26,527 bases of DNA from an uncultured Bacilli bacterium (GTDB taxonomy: Bacteria > Bacillota_I > Bacilli_A > RF39 > UBA660): contig CANQFI010000006.1 of assembly GCA_947598455.1 (NCBI GenBank), positions 1-26,527 of the forward strand, written 5' to 3'. The notes beneath the pieces are model-generated. The model saw nothing but the letters and a program-made list of their open reading frames with translations. It made no database searches and had not been told where the DNA came from. Shown here in pieces: positions 5,304-14,181 of the stretch. The first letter of the stretch is position 1. The number at the start of each line of letters is the position of its first letter. A program made the translations under genes and the position numbers.

Positions 5304-7124
5304 TTAATTCTTAACATATCGAACCCATTTACTTATTTCCTTAAATTCATTTCTTGCTTTTAAGAATTCATCATACTTTTTTCGATTAAAAGCTTCATCT
5401 GCTTCGTTATTAATAAATAATGCTTGTTCATTTAAATATCCATAACAAATATCACGATATTTTGTAATTACATCATTTGGGTCAACTATCTCTAATTTCA
5501 TATTATTATATAATTCTTTTACTACAAACTCTTGAGCTGCCTTTAATAAATAATTTTTTTCCTTTTCTAAAGTGAAATCTAAATCCCCAAAAATTTTTGT
5601 TGAAAAATCAAAAGTACTAATTTTATACTTTATATTTTCATAAAGATTAATTAATTCATCATTACTTAACCCATCTGCCATAACATGTAAATCATAATTT
5701 CTTGTATCATAATTATTAAACAAATCAACATTTACTAAATCTGTTATGCAATGTTCCAATATAAAATCAAGTTTTCTTTTTAATACATTACTTTTTATCA
5801 TTTCTATATTAGGCAAAGGTCCATGATAATTACATTCAATTTTACGCGTATTTAACTCTTTTGCGTACTGTTCAATAAATTCGTTATCATGTCTATTAAT
5901 CAAAAAGTCAAAATCATTTTTAGCATTTTGATAAGCATTAAGTAAATATATTGGATTATATAAATCATATATTTTAATTAGAAGAGCGCTATTAACATCA
6001 TTATTTCTCATTAAATCAAGCGAATGACTACTATCAAAAGTTACTTTTTCAAATATTTGATTAGCTAAATCTCTAGCTAATCCATATAATTCAATCGCTC
6101 TATCTACATAATCTTTTATTTTACTATCTTTTGTTAAACTACTTTTATATCTTAAATCAAAATAATTATTTATTAAATTTTCTTTAAATTTAATGGTATA
6201 TGACGCATTTTCCGTATTAAATTTAACATAACTTCCATTTTCATAATTCATCATTAAATTTTCTTTTTCATTAACTAACATTTCAACTATTTCGCAAAAT
6301 TTTTGATATGTTATATTATTTGTTTTATTAAACATTTCTTTTAAAGCAATATCATTTTTATTATCATTATAAATTTTATCTATATAACTCGTAATAATAT
6401 CTTTTATATCACTCATCCAATCATCAAACTTATATTTATAAGCAATTTCCATCTGCTCTTTTATTACTTCATAATCATCACTATATCTAGCTTTTCCTTC
6501 TAATCTTTTATATAAATGTTCACATACCAAAACAATTCTTTTAGTTCTATTATAATAATCATTATAAGACTCATTATATAACGGCTTTATACTTAATATA
6601 CTATAAGCTTTTTTTATAAACTTTTCATACAGAAAGCAATTATCTCTACTCTCTAATAATTTAATAAAATATTCCAAACTACTTACTTTCTTAGCATCCT
6701 CTCTAATATTCTTTTTTTCCAAAGAAGTAAATCTTGGAATCATATTATTATTTATATAGTTTCCTTTCTTATCAATTTTATAATCTTCATAAAAGGAATC
6801 AACTATAATAATTGGTAATTCTTCTAAAGTTTTCGTAACATCATTGCATTTTGTTTTATATAACAAATAAAAGTATTCAAAAATATCATTATTATATTCC
6901 ACAATTTTTCCCAAATTATATTTTAATCTCTTCTTTAATCTATTTAATTTAATATTATAATAATTAACATTATTTTTAGGTGTTGTTCTTATTGTTAAAA
7001 CAATACTCCTAATCTTTCTAATATTTCGTTCAACATTATAATAATTAACAGATGAATTATTTTTATAAACTATCTCATTATAAAAAAACTTAAAAACAGA
7101 GAAATTATTTTGATCTTTTCCCAT
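5304..7124 (-). CDS. Large soluble, Tyr/Asn/Lys-rich helical protein of unknown function, 606 aa
   Basis: I place the start at the ATG at 7124, preceded by AGGTG at a proper distance; the in-frame GTG nine bases earlier is part of that ribosome site. No signal peptide, membrane helix, nucleotide-binding loop or catalytic motif can be seen. The protein reads as a long series of helices with short coiled coils (LKKRLKYNLGKIVEYNNDIF near residue 65, EKNYLLKAAQEFV near 520) and only a few Cys. It could be a scaffold or a divergent repeat protein. The previous gene's stop is separated from this ATG by one base, so the two are translationally coupled; the next gene follows after 12 nt. Confidence 0.8.
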   Translation of the reverse strand: MGKDQNNFSVFKFFYNEIVYKNNSSVNYYNVERNIRKIRSIVLTIRTTPKNNVNYYNIKLNRLKKRLKYNLGKIVEYNNDIFEYFYLLYKTKCNDVTKTLEELPIIIVDSFYEDYKIDKKGNYINNNMIPRFTSLEKKNIREDAKKVSSLEYFIKLLESRDNCFLYEKFIKKAYSILSIKPLYNESYNDYYNRTKRIVLVCEHLYKRLEGKARYSDDYEVIKEQMEIAYKYKFDDWMSDIKDIITSYIDKIYNDNKNDIALKEMFNKTNNITYQKFCEIVEMLVNEKENLMMNYENGSYVKFNTENASYTIKFKENLINNYFDLRYKSSLTKDSKIKDYVDRAIELYGLARDLANQIFEKVTFDSSHSLDLMRNNDVNSALLIKIYDLYNPIYLLNAYQNAKNDFDFLINRHDNEFIEQYAKELNTRKIECNYHGPLPNIEMIKSNVLKRKLDFILEHCITDLVNVDLFNNYDTRNYDLHVMADGLSNDELINLYENIKYKISTFDFSTKIFGDLDFTLEKEKNYLLKAAQEFVVKELYNNMKLEIVDPNDVITKYRDICYGYLNEQALFINNEADEAFNRKKYDEFLKARNEFKEISKWVRYVKN

Positions 7125-7125
7125 T

Positions 7126-7383
7126 TTAATCACCTGCTTGACTTGTATATTCTTTGTTAATTTTCATTAATTCTTCATACATTTTAGGTGTTGTTTCCAA
7201 ATTATTTAATATTAAATCAATTAAATCAATTTGTTGCTCTACTAAATCTTGTTTTTGCTCTTTACTTTTTGCTTTTTCATCTTCTGCTTGGTTATACAAA
7301 ATATTAATTTCTCTTTCTAATTTGGTATATACATTTTCAAGTTCCGTTCTTAAGGTACTTAATTCGTCACTATCAATATTCAT
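7126..7383 (-). CDS. Short coiled-coil protein, 85 aa
   Basis: Almost the whole chain is predicted as two long helices: residues 5-45 with heptads (LRTELENVYTKLEREINILY) and a highly charged middle, then 46-75. Size and two-helix form recall WXG100-like secreted partners, but no WxG motif and no C-terminal secretion motif is present, so I do not make that call. GGGGATG precedes the ATG at 7383. Its stop is one base from the start of the 606-aa gene, suggesting matched production and perhaps a complex. Confidence 0.75.
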   Translation of the reverse strand: MNIDSDELSTLRTELENVYTKLEREINILYNQAEDEKAKSKEQKQDLVEQQIDLIDLILNNLETTPKMYEELMKINKEYTSQAGD

Positions 7384-7416
7384 ATTATCATCCCCAATTA
7401 TTCTAATTACTAATAA

Positions 7417-8568
7417 CTACTTTTCCTCTTCAAAAGATAACGAATTTATAAATTTATCATAAAAAGAAGAACACGTACCATCTCCATCTAAGTTTGCATA
7501 TCTAATATCATAAAATGTTCCTTTATAAATCATCGCAACATATTTATATCTTGTTGAAGTAGAATATCCTCCAGTACCTGAAGGATTCTCTTGTAATTTT
7601 AAAACATTTAATTCTTGCCAAGTATTACCATTTACTTTTAATTCTTCTGTTGAAGTTGTATACCCTTCTACATCTTCGTACTCAGACCTTACCTCATTAA
7701 AATAATTAGATACAAATCCATCAACATCATTTGTTTTCCCATAAGAAATACTAATTGTACAATTTTCTCCATTAGTATAATATCTACTAAAATTATCATC
7801 CTTTTTCAAGATAAATTTTGAATCTAATGAATATACTAATCCTCCGAATTTAATGTTCTCATCTTGTTTTGGCTTAAAATAACTAAAGTAAACAAAAATC
7901 ATTACTCCAACAAATAATAGAAAAGAAATTAAGTTAAAGATAAAAGTTAAACTTACATGAAATTTAACTTTATTATTATCATTTAAATTATCTCCCCAAT
8001 TAATTTGTGCATCATTATTATCCGTCGGTACATTATTCATTGGCACATTGTTCATCGGCATATTATTATTTATTGGCTGCTGGATATTCATATTATTTTG
8101 ATTATTCATCATATTATTAGATTCCTGAACATAAGCACCACTATCAATCACATCATCTTGTACTGTACTAGCTTTTTTATTACCTTTTCCTCGTGCTGCA
8201 CCATCAAAATTAGCTCTTTGCATATTATTCATTGCATTAAGTTCATCTTTACTTTTAAATCTTGAATCATCAGAAAAAATTTTTTCTAACGCTGTTCTTT
8301 CGTCGTATTGTATTGAATTTAAATTATTAAATTGATCTTTAAATAAATTATTAGAATTACTACTTTGAAAGCCATTATCACTATTATTATTAATACTATC
8401 TAAATTATTAAAAACATTATCTTGACTTTTTGTAACAGTAGCTCCAATTTGTTTATCAAAAGCTTCACCAAAATTTAAGGGAGTGTTATTATTTAATACA
8501 GTACCACACATATAACAGGTTCTCTTAGAATCATCTAAAACTGTTCCACACTTTGGGCACTTTTTCAT
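7417..8568 (-). CDS. Zinc-ribbon, single-TM protein with Cys-paired ectodomain (paralogue B), 383 aa
   Basis: Residues 4-21 form a zinc ribbon (CPKC ... CYMC: Cys4, 7, 18, 21). Residues 25-200 are a low-complexity Asn/Met/Gln/Asp linker, including short PMNNV and NNM repeats. One membrane helix lies at about 205-231. The rest (235-383) is outside the cell by the positive-inside pattern. The ectodomain shares with the neighbour (8579-9583) a pattern of Cys-x-Ile-Ser, a Trp-x-x-Leu-Asn strand, TRYKY-like and YKGxxYDI-like strands, and a late Cys before SLxF. The two Cys may form a disulfide. Layout resembles zinc-ribbon envelope proteins such as TcaA/YvbJ, without clear identity. AGGAGGG lies just before the ATG. 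Confidence 0.85.
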   Translation of the reverse strand: MKKCPKCGTVLDDSKRTCYMCGTVLNNNTPLNFGEAFDKQIGATVTKSQDNVFNNLDSINNNSDNGFQSSNSNNLFKDQFNNLNSIQYDERTALEKIFSDDSRFKSKDELNAMNNMQRANFDGAARGKGNKKASTVQDDVIDSGAYVQESNNMMNNQNNMNIQQPINNNMPMNNVPMNNVPTDNNDAQINWGDNLNDNNKVKFHVSLTFIFNLISFLLFVGVMIFVYFSYFKPKQDENIKFGGLVYSLDSKFILKKDDNFSRYYTNGENCTISISYGKTNDVDGFVSNYFNEVRSEYEDVEGYTTSTEELKVNGNTWQELNVLKLQENPSGTGGYSTSTRYKYVAMIYKGTFYDIRYANLDGDGTCSSFYDKFINSLSFEEEK

Positions 8569-8578
8569 TTAATCCCTC

Positions 8579-9583
8579 CTAAACATCAATAAATTTTAAT
8601 GATTTTGCAAAATTATCTAGTGAAGCATTACAAGCTGCTTCATTACTATTATTTACTAATTCTATATCATAGTAATAACCTTTATATGTTGATGTTAAGT
8701 ATCTATATTTTAATATAGTCGGATCAGCATCTAAAGCTGGTTTATAAAATATATTTAAATAATACCAATTTTCTGAATTAATACTCATACTACTATCTGA
8801 TGCCGTAAATATTTTAAGTTCATCAACAACATTAGTCTCACTATCTCTTTCAGGATCTAATGCAGCTTTTTTACTTTGAAAATAATCATGGACATGATCT
8901 CCAGAAGTTGTTGAACCAAACGTTACTGAAATAGAACAAGCACTTCCCTTCTCCCCACTTTTGTTAAATACTACTGAACTTCCTGAATTAGATGATACTT
9001 GTTGTAAACTAGAATCAACTTCAAAGTATAAATTTTGTAATATCGGTTTAACTTCTTCAGGTTTACTTTTATATTGGTAATATTTATAAGCTGCAAAAGA
9101 TAATATTCCAAAGAGTAATACTATCAAAACAATTCTAATAGTTGTTTTATTTTCAGAAAAGAAATCAAAAATATCTTTATCTTCTTTTTTTATATTAGTT
9201 TTATAATCTAAATTTTTATAATTACTATTAAATTTATTTTCATAATCTTCTTGTCTTTTACTTATAGGTTGATTTATATTAGGATATCCTGTACTAAATG
9301 AACTACCAGTACTAAAACTTGGATTGACATTAGGATTCCCATTAAATGCTTGATTCATACTACTAGAACTAGAAACATTATTTGAATTAAATGTATTCAT
9401 ATTACCAAAATTATTGTTTCCAAAACCATTATTACCAAACCCTTGGTTAGAATTAAATGGATTACCAACATTATTATTAATATTGTTAAAATTCAACCAT
9501 TGATTAGTATTAAGAGTAGTTCCACACATTGTACAAACAGCTTTACCATCTTCAACATAAGCACCACAGTTAGGACACCTCAT
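8579..9583 (-). CDS. Zinc-ribbon, single-TM protein with Cys-paired ectodomain (paralogue A), 334 aa
   Basis: The ATG at 9583 follows AAGGTGA at the right distance; the GTG at 9592 lies inside that ribosome site, and the shorter start makes the N-terminus match the paralogue (MRCPNC against MKKCPKC). Zinc ribbon Cys3, 6, 17 and 20; Asn/Phe/Gly/Ser low-complexity linker at about 22-115 (NNGFGNNNFGN repeats); a basic/acidic stretch; membrane helix at about 148-166; ectodomain 170-334. The ectodomain aligns by eye with paralogue B, including the Cys pair (ACSIS and ACNAS). Gene duplication in place is likely. The low-complexity cytosolic tail could be a flexible tether. Function unknown; presumably a cell-envelope sensor or complex component. 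Confidence 0.85.
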   Translation of the reverse strand: MRCPNCGAYVEDGKAVCTMCGTTLNTNQWLNFNNINNNVGNPFNSNQGFGNNGFGNNNFGNMNTFNSNNVSSSSSMNQAFNGNPNVNPSFSTGSSFSTGYPNINQPISKRQEDYENKFNSNYKNLDYKTNIKKEDKDIFDFFSENKTTIRIVLIVLLFGILSFAAYKYYQYKSKPEEVKPILQNLYFEVDSSLQQVSSNSGSSVVFNKSGEKGSACSISVTFGSTTSGDHVHDYFQSKKAALDPERDSETNVVDELKIFTASDSSMSINSENWYYLNIFYKPALDADPTILKYRYLTSTYKGYYYDIELVNNSNEAACNASLDNFAKSLKFIDV

Positions 9584-9595
9584 TTGTCTCACCTT

Positions 9596-9808
9596 CTACA
9601 TTGCAATTTCTTTATTTTTTTCTTTAAACTCAATAATTCTTCTTACTCTTTCAAGTAAATCACGATTTTTTGACTTTACTATTATTTCTTTTAAATAGTT
9701 CTCAACACCAGAAAATAATCTATCAAATTCTTCACTATAACTAAATGAAGTTAAAGAATCTAAATAACCGACAATCAAATCTTTTCTAAAACTGACATTA
9801 TTTTGCAA
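9596..9808 (-). CDS. Small unknown helical protein, about 70 aa, uncertain non-ATG start
   Basis: No in-frame ATG exists near the 5' end. TTG at 9808 lies about 9 bases after AAAGGA, a usable spacing; TTG at 9817 is directly against that site and gives 73 residues. The chain is helical and charged, with a C-terminal basic helix (RRIIEFKEKNKEI). It overlaps the end of the previous gene by 11 nt in another frame and precedes paralogue A by 12 nt, so it belongs to the same unit. No family recognised; a small partner protein is plausible. Confidence 0.65.
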   Translation of the reverse strand: MQNNVSFRKDLIVGYLDSLTSFSYSEEFDRLFSGVENYLKEIIVKSKNRDLLERVRRIIEFKEKNKEIAM

Positions 9809-10118
9809 TTTTACCAATCCTTTCTAGATTAAATTCTTCTAAAACCAAATTTACTAACTCTAATAATAAATCACATGCTATATTAGTACTGCTAATTTTA
9901 ACCTCCTGCTTATTTATAATTGTATAAATAAGTTTATTTAAAAATATATAGGGATCATTTTCTAATAAAACTGATATACGATATTCTATTGGTTCTATAT
10001 CAATTAACTTATCTTTAACCAAATCTATTTTAGCAAGATTAAAGCTTGATTCTATAATATCCATATTTTCTTTTATTCTTTTTGTTATTTCTTTTATGAA
10101 TTCATCTTTAAACTTCAC
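9798..10118 (-). CDS. Small helical protein, unknown, 106 aa, first gene of the seven-gene unit
   Basis: GTG start at 10118 with AAGGGGTGA about 7 bases upstream. The chain is predicted helical throughout, with Lys/Glu-rich amphipathic helices and no membrane segment. There is loose resemblance in size, charge and hydrophobic spacing to the next small protein (9596-9808), not enough to call paralogy. An extended -10 (TG-A-TATAAT at 10168-10160) lies about 40 bases upstream, right after the terminator of the previous unit. No family recognised. Confidence 0.7.
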   Translation of the reverse strand: MKFKDEFIKEITKRIKENMDIIESSFNLAKIDLVKDKLIDIEPIEYRISVLLENDPYIFLNKLIYTIINKQEVKISSTNIACDLLLELVNLVLEEFNLERIGKIAK

Positions 10119-10159
10119 TAAATATCACCCCTTGAACTTAAATCCCCTACTATATAAAA

Positions 10160-10168
10160 ATTATATCA
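10160..10168 (-). promoter_or_regulatory. Extended -10 promoter element of the seven-gene unit
   Basis: TGATATAAT on the minus strand, with no recognisable -35 because the preceding terminator hairpin occupies that place. The exact extended -10 makes it a likely promoter. Confidence 0.5.
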
Positions 10169-10171
10169 CAT

Positions 10172-10198
10172 AAAAAAGAAGATATCATCTTCTTTTTT
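10172..10198 (-). terminator. Terminator after the 10199-10516 gene
   Basis: A 12-bp stem (10187-10198 with 10172-10183, loop of three) whose T-rich 3' arm itself supplies the T-run. It starts directly at the stop codon of the upstream gene. Confidence 0.8.
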
Positions 10199-10516
10199 TT
10201 ATTTTTCATTTTTTTCATCAAAATATTTAACTATTACATATAAAACAAACAACACAACACAACATATAAAGATAAATTCATTTCTAAAAAATTCACTCAT
10301 TAAAATACCAAACCCACATACTAACATTCCTAAAATAATACGTTCTGCATAAGCCAAAATAACACCAAGATTCCCTTTTTTATCATTTACTAATTCAAGA
10401 TGATAATCAAATCTTGTTTTCTTACTAACATGTGATAGTAAATAATTGAAAAATACTAAAACAGGTAAAAAAGTTATACAAAGTCCTAATATTGTAATAA
10501 TCGCTTCTACTACCAT
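10199..10516 (-). CDS. Small membrane protein with three helices, 105 aa, unknown
   Basis: Hydrophobic helices at about 5-27, 52-75 and 80-98. A short charged loop (KKTRFDYHLELVNDKKGN) between helices 1 and 2 is likely cytosolic. AGGAGG sits before the ATG at 10516 and is formed by the last codons and stop of the upstream gene, so translation is coupled. It is the second and last gene of a two-gene unit, followed at once by a terminator. No family recognised; perhaps a partner of the anchored protein encoded upstream. Confidence 0.75.
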   Translation of the reverse strand: MVVEAIITILGLCITFLPVLVFFNYLLSHVSKKTRFDYHLELVNDKKGNLGVILAYAERIILGMLVCGFGILMSEFFRNEFIFICCVVLFVLYVIVKYFDEKNEK

Positions 10517-10517
10517 A

Positions 10518-11564
10518 CTAACCTCCTATAATTTTATTTGTATAATTACATCCTTCATTTTCAAGGCCAAATTTGACAAATTCTGGCATTTTAAAACTAG
10601 CATTTGCATAATCATACTTAATTCTAAACTCATAATAAGCAATATTATTGCTATTGCTATTTTCAACACACATTTTATCATTATTACCAATTAATAAAAT
10701 AAAATCTCTATTAGAAGCATCATACTTAACAAAAATACTATTATCACCTGTTAAAGATACACCATTTACAATAATTGGCAATTTATTACTTAAATCATAA
10801 ATTATTCCATCCTCATTCATAGCTTTAAAATTATATTTTAATTTACCAAGAGCTTCATCCTTTTCTATAACTACTAAAGTCTTACCAAAAGTATAAAATA
10901 CTGGTAAATTATTATAATCTGTTTTATTAATTTTATAAATTGCAGTGTTATTTCGATTAGCTTTAAAAATACTTATATCATAAGTTCCATTATCCAATCT
11001 ATCAAAACCAAATAGTAAATTAGAAGATAAATTTTTAATAGTAGCTGCTATTTTATAATAATTGCCTTCAAATTCTGTTTCATTTAAAATAAGTTCATAA
11101 TTAGCTACATCAATTTCCTTTAATCTATTAGCAATCTCATTATTAGTTTGAATCTCTTTTATTGTATCATCTTTTTTATATTCATGATCATTATAATTCA
11201 ATACATAACTTGTTTTTTCTTCATTTTCATTTATTTCTAACTTTTCTGTTTTTCCTTCTTCTATAGGATAAGTTCCCATACAAGAACTTTTAAAACTATA
11301 AAAATCATCATTAACTACTAAAACATAATAACTTATTTCACTAATACTACAACCAGTATATATAAACTTAGCACCATTTAAACTTTCTTTATATACATAA
11401 ATTCCATTATAATTATCATTTACTTTTTGCTCATTATTAATTATATTAATAATATTTGCTATTGGATTTTTACCATGAGTCAAAAAGTAAGCTAAAAACA
11501 CTCCTCCACCAAGAAAAATAACTATAATAAATATAATAATGAATTTTGTCTTTTTTTTCTTCAT
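10518..11564 (-). CDS. Membrane-anchored extracellular protein, unknown, 348 aa
   Basis: Four Lys after the first Met and a hydrophobic helix at about 8-29 make an N-in anchor; there is no lipobox Cys. Residues 40-348 are outside and read as beta-rich, with Cys in YTGCSI, SSCMG, DKMCVE and NEGCNY, an even number that could form two disulfides. No catalytic motif visible. AGGAG precedes the ATG at 11564, and a promoter (11590-11619) lies about 25 bases upstream. It is first in a two-gene unit with the small three-helix protein. Confidence 0.78.
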   Translation of the reverse strand: MKKKKTKFIIIFIIVIFLGGGVFLAYFLTHGKNPIANIINIINNEQKVNDNYNGIYVYKESLNGAKFIYTGCSISEISYYVLVVNDDFYSFKSSCMGTYPIEEGKTEKLEINENEEKTSYVLNYNDHEYKKDDTIKEIQTNNEIANRLKEIDVANYELILNETEFEGNYYKIAATIKNLSSNLLFGFDRLDNGTYDISIFKANRNNTAIYKINKTDYNNLPVFYTFGKTLVVIEKDEALGKLKYNFKAMNEDGIIYDLSNKLPIIVNGVSLTGDNSIFVKYDASNRDFILLIGNNDKMCVENSNSNNIAYYEFRIKYDYANASFKMPEFVKFGLENEGCNYTNKIIGG

Positions 11565-11589
11565 AGTAAATTCTCCTATACTATAAACA

Positions 11590-11619
11590 ATTATATCATA
11601 AATTAACTCTTTTAAACAA
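11590..11619 (-). promoter_or_regulatory. Promoter of the 11564-10199 unit
   Basis: Minus strand: TTGTTT (11619-11614), 18-bp spacer, TATAAT (11595-11590) with extended TG before it. Confidence 0.65.
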
Positions 11620-11644
11620 AAAGAATGTTTAATAATTAAACACT
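11619..11644 (-). terminator. Terminator of the 14156-11636 unit
   Basis: A 9-bp AT-rich stem (11636-11644 with 11624-11632, one G-U) followed by CTTTTTG on the minus strand. It includes the stop codon of the 11636-12760 gene. Confidence 0.6.
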
Positions 11645-12760
11645 CTCTTTCTTACCCTTACTATTTTCATCAGTAAATACCAATGAATATGATTCATCTT
11701 CCGAATCTGATAAATCACCTAAAATTGTATTATCTACTAAATAATCTTTTTCTAAAGCTAAACTACTAACAATTCCTTTCTGTGTAGCAAACAATTTAGA
11801 AATTTTATTATTAGCTAAACTTATTTTATAATCAGCTCTTTTAGCAATTGTATAATCATAATAATTAATAAATTCCTTTAATTTACTAAAAAACATCGCA
11901 CTATCAAGTTCTTCTGCTGAAGGAAAATCTGCAAAATCAATAAATACTGAATATATCTTTTCTTTATCTATATTAGCTAATTCATCAACTGAAGGTTCTT
12001 TAATTCCTAAGTCTTCATCATCATAATTAACTCCAATACCAGCAACTAATTTATAAGACATAAAAGCTCTTTTTCTAGCTATCTCCTTATCTAATAAATC
12101 ATAAAATAATTTTCTTAATATATCACAATATTCTTTTACAGATAAAGCAAATTTATCATATGACTTTTCAACTTTTGGAATACTACTTATATTATGTTGT
12201 TTTAATTGTGATTGTAATTTCTTTACTTTTCTTAAACCTAAAGCTCTAACAATTATTCCCTTTTTATTAACATCTGTAATAGAATCAGTTATTTTAGCTC
12301 TTTGCATTCCATCCTTAGTTCTCGTTGATATAAATTCATCTCTACTACTATTAACATGAGAAAAAGCAATCTTTGCTCTAATAATTGGTATTTCTCTTAA
12401 TACCTTATCCATTTCTTCTATATTTTTTTTAGCTTTATTCTTTCTTTCAGAAGCTAATTTACGTTCTGTATAAATCTCATTAATATTAGTAGTTAAAAGA
12501 GTTAAATTATCCAAAGCATCACCAAGTGCTTTTACTCTCTTAATTCTAACAAAATCTAAATATTTCTTATAATACAATAAATCTTCACCAACTACATAAT
12601 GTTTAAAAATAGTTTCAAGCATCTCTTTCCTTTGACTATTTTCATTCCCTAAATTATTGTTTTTTATAATTTCACGTAATTCTTCATCTTTTTTACTTTT
12701 TAATGTATCTAAAAAACTCAATGTATTTTTTAAACTATTTACTACTTTTTCATCTATCAT
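11636..12760 (-). CDS. Soluble helical protein, unknown, 374 aa
   Basis: The ATG at 12760 is chosen: it follows the previous stop TAA by one base, as at 7124, with a weak GGT site upstream; an earlier in-frame TTG (12772) is unlikely. The protein has a coiled-coil stretch at about residues 80-120 (NEIYTERKLASERKNKAKKN) and an acidic tail (DLSDSEDESYS). No signal peptide, membrane helix or enzyme motif is visible. It is coupled to the 464-aa gene upstream and ends at a terminator. Function unknown; the two may form a cytosolic complex. Confidence 0.75.
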   Translation of the reverse strand: MIDEKVVNSLKNTLSFLDTLKSKKDEELREIIKNNNLGNENSQRKEMLETIFKHYVVGEDLLYYKKYLDFVRIKRVKALGDALDNLTLLTTNINEIYTERKLASERKNKAKKNIEEMDKVLREIPIIRAKIAFSHVNSSRDEFISTRTKDGMQRAKITDSITDVNKKGIIVRALGLRKVKKLQSQLKQHNISSIPKVEKSYDKFALSVKEYCDILRKLFYDLLDKEIARKRAFMSYKLVAGIGVNYDDEDLGIKEPSVDELANIDKEKIYSVFIDFADFPSAEELDSAMFFSKLKEFINYYDYTIAKRADYKISLANNKISKLFATQKGIVSSLALEKDYLVDNTILGDLSDSEDESYSLVFTDENSKGKKESV

Positions 12761-12761
12761 T

Positions 12762-14156
12762 TTAATTACCAACTTTCAAATTTAAAATAGGCCCCTCTAA
12801 ATATTCTTTCGTCAAATTAGTATTAACAAAATTCTTCATATCTTCATACATTTTCATAATTTCTTCTGCACTAAATCCTAACTCTAATAAAGTTTCATCA
12901 ACATTATTTAAATCATCACAATTATCATCATAATATTTTCTAACGATTTCATGTGCTTTTATTTCTTCTATTTGACTACTTAACATATCGCTATCAGAAG
13001 ATAACAATATCATAATACCTTTTAATTGCTCATTTTTTTCATCAATCATCTCTTTAAAATAATTAATCATTTCTAAAACTAATCTTTTTTTAAATAAATG
13101 TGGTTCAACATAAGAACAACTACCATAAACTTTAGCATAATACTTATCAAAAGTCTCTACTAAACTTATTTCTTCATCTGTTTCTATAAAATATTTTATA
13201 AACTGTATAAAACCAGAATATTTACCATAATAACCAAATATTTCTCTTAAATCTTCTTGATTAGAATTAACCATTTTCTTTTTTCTATTAAAAATCACCT
13301 TTTTCTTTACTGATGATTCCTCAAAACCATCTTTTACTAACTCACTAGTTAAACTTATCATTAAATTAGTAGTACCGGCAATTTCTTCATTTAATTTTTT
13401 GACTTGTTCTAAATTTTCACTTACTTCTAAAGTTCTATTTTTAACAATATCAATTTGGCTTTCCTGATCCATTGTACTTATTTCTTTTTCACATTCTTCT
13501 TTAATATATCTTCTCTTATACCAATTATAATATTCTAAATTTATACCATAAAATGTCTCAACAGTTTGCATAAATTGTCTAAAATTACTTTTTAAAACAT
13601 CAGCAATTAATTTATCCTTTTCTTGTGTAAGTACTCTTAATTTTTCTTTTATCTTTTGATAAGTCAAACTTTGATAATAATTTTCACCCAACGCCACTTT
13701 TAATCTAGCAATTTCTTCTTCACAACTAGTAAATTCTGGCATATAAGTTTTATTTATTTCTTCTATAAAAAGATCTTTTCTTCTCTTTTCATCAAGATTA
13801 TCATAATGATAAAAGATTCTAATCGATTTCTCTATACAATTAAAGTTATTTTGTTTTTTTGTTATACTATCATTTACCATATCAAGTAATAATAATCCAG
13901 ATGCATTAAATTTACCATATGATCTTAAATATTCTACTTCTTCTTTACTTAACTGATACATAGAAGGAATACGTTCATCATAATTAAAAATATATAATTT
14001 TCTTATATAGTCATATTCTTCTTTATTAATTAATCCTTTTTGATAATCATTCTCTAATAGATAATGACACCTTTGAAATTTATTATACAACATTAGAAGT
14101 CGATTCTTTATTTCATCAACATAACTATTATATTCTAAAAAAATTCCCATTTGCAT
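12762..14156 (-). CDS. Large soluble helical protein, unknown, 464 aa
   Basis: ATG at 14156, with AGGGGG six bases upstream (a second ATG is at 14150). All-helical in appearance, rich in Glu, Lys, Tyr and Asn, with coiled-coil stretches at about 140-190 (EEEIARLKVALGENYYQ, KIKEKLRVLTQEKDKLIADV) and about 245-265. No transmembrane helix, P-loop or metal site seen. In style it resembles the 606-aa protein (5304-7124), but I cannot align them by eye. First of a two-gene unit from the promoter at 14182-14210; its ribosome site lies in a short hairpin (14163-14178). Confidence 0.78.
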   Translation of the reverse strand: MQMGIFLEYNSYVDEIKNRLLMLYNKFQRCHYLLENDYQKGLINKEEYDYIRKLYIFNYDERIPSMYQLSKEEVEYLRSYGKFNASGLLLLDMVNDSITKKQNNFNCIEKSIRIFYHYDNLDEKRRKDLFIEEINKTYMPEFTSCEEEIARLKVALGENYYQSLTYQKIKEKLRVLTQEKDKLIADVLKSNFRQFMQTVETFYGINLEYYNWYKRRYIKEECEKEISTMDQESQIDIVKNRTLEVSENLEQVKKLNEEIAGTTNLMISLTSELVKDGFEESSVKKKVIFNRKKKMVNSNQEDLREIFGYYGKYSGFIQFIKYFIETDEEISLVETFDKYYAKVYGSCSYVEPHLFKKRLVLEMINYFKEMIDEKNEQLKGIMILLSSDSDMLSSQIEEIKAHEIVRKYYDDNCDDLNNVDETLLELGFSAEEIMKMYEDMKNFVNTNLTKEYLEGPILNLKVGN

Positions 14157-14162
14157 CTAAAT

Positions 14163-14178
14163 CCCCCTTTTAATGGGG
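14163..14178 (-). promoter_or_regulatory. Hairpin covering the ribosome site of the 464-aa gene
   Basis: On the minus strand CCCC (14178-14175) can pair with the GGGGG (14167-14163) that is the Shine-Dalgarno site of the gene starting at 14156. This could lower or regulate translation. It lacks a T-run and so is not a good terminator. Confidence 0.4.
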
Positions 14179-14181
14179 TTT

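Noticed and set aside
7126..7383. WXG100 / type VII secretion substrate
   Set aside because: Size and two-helix shape fit, but there is no WxG turn and no EssC-like ATPase or YukD-type neighbour in the window.
8005..8265. Plus-strand reading frame rich in Ile and His
   Set aside because: It is the antisense of the Asn/Met low-complexity linker of the zinc-ribbon gene; no ribosome site.
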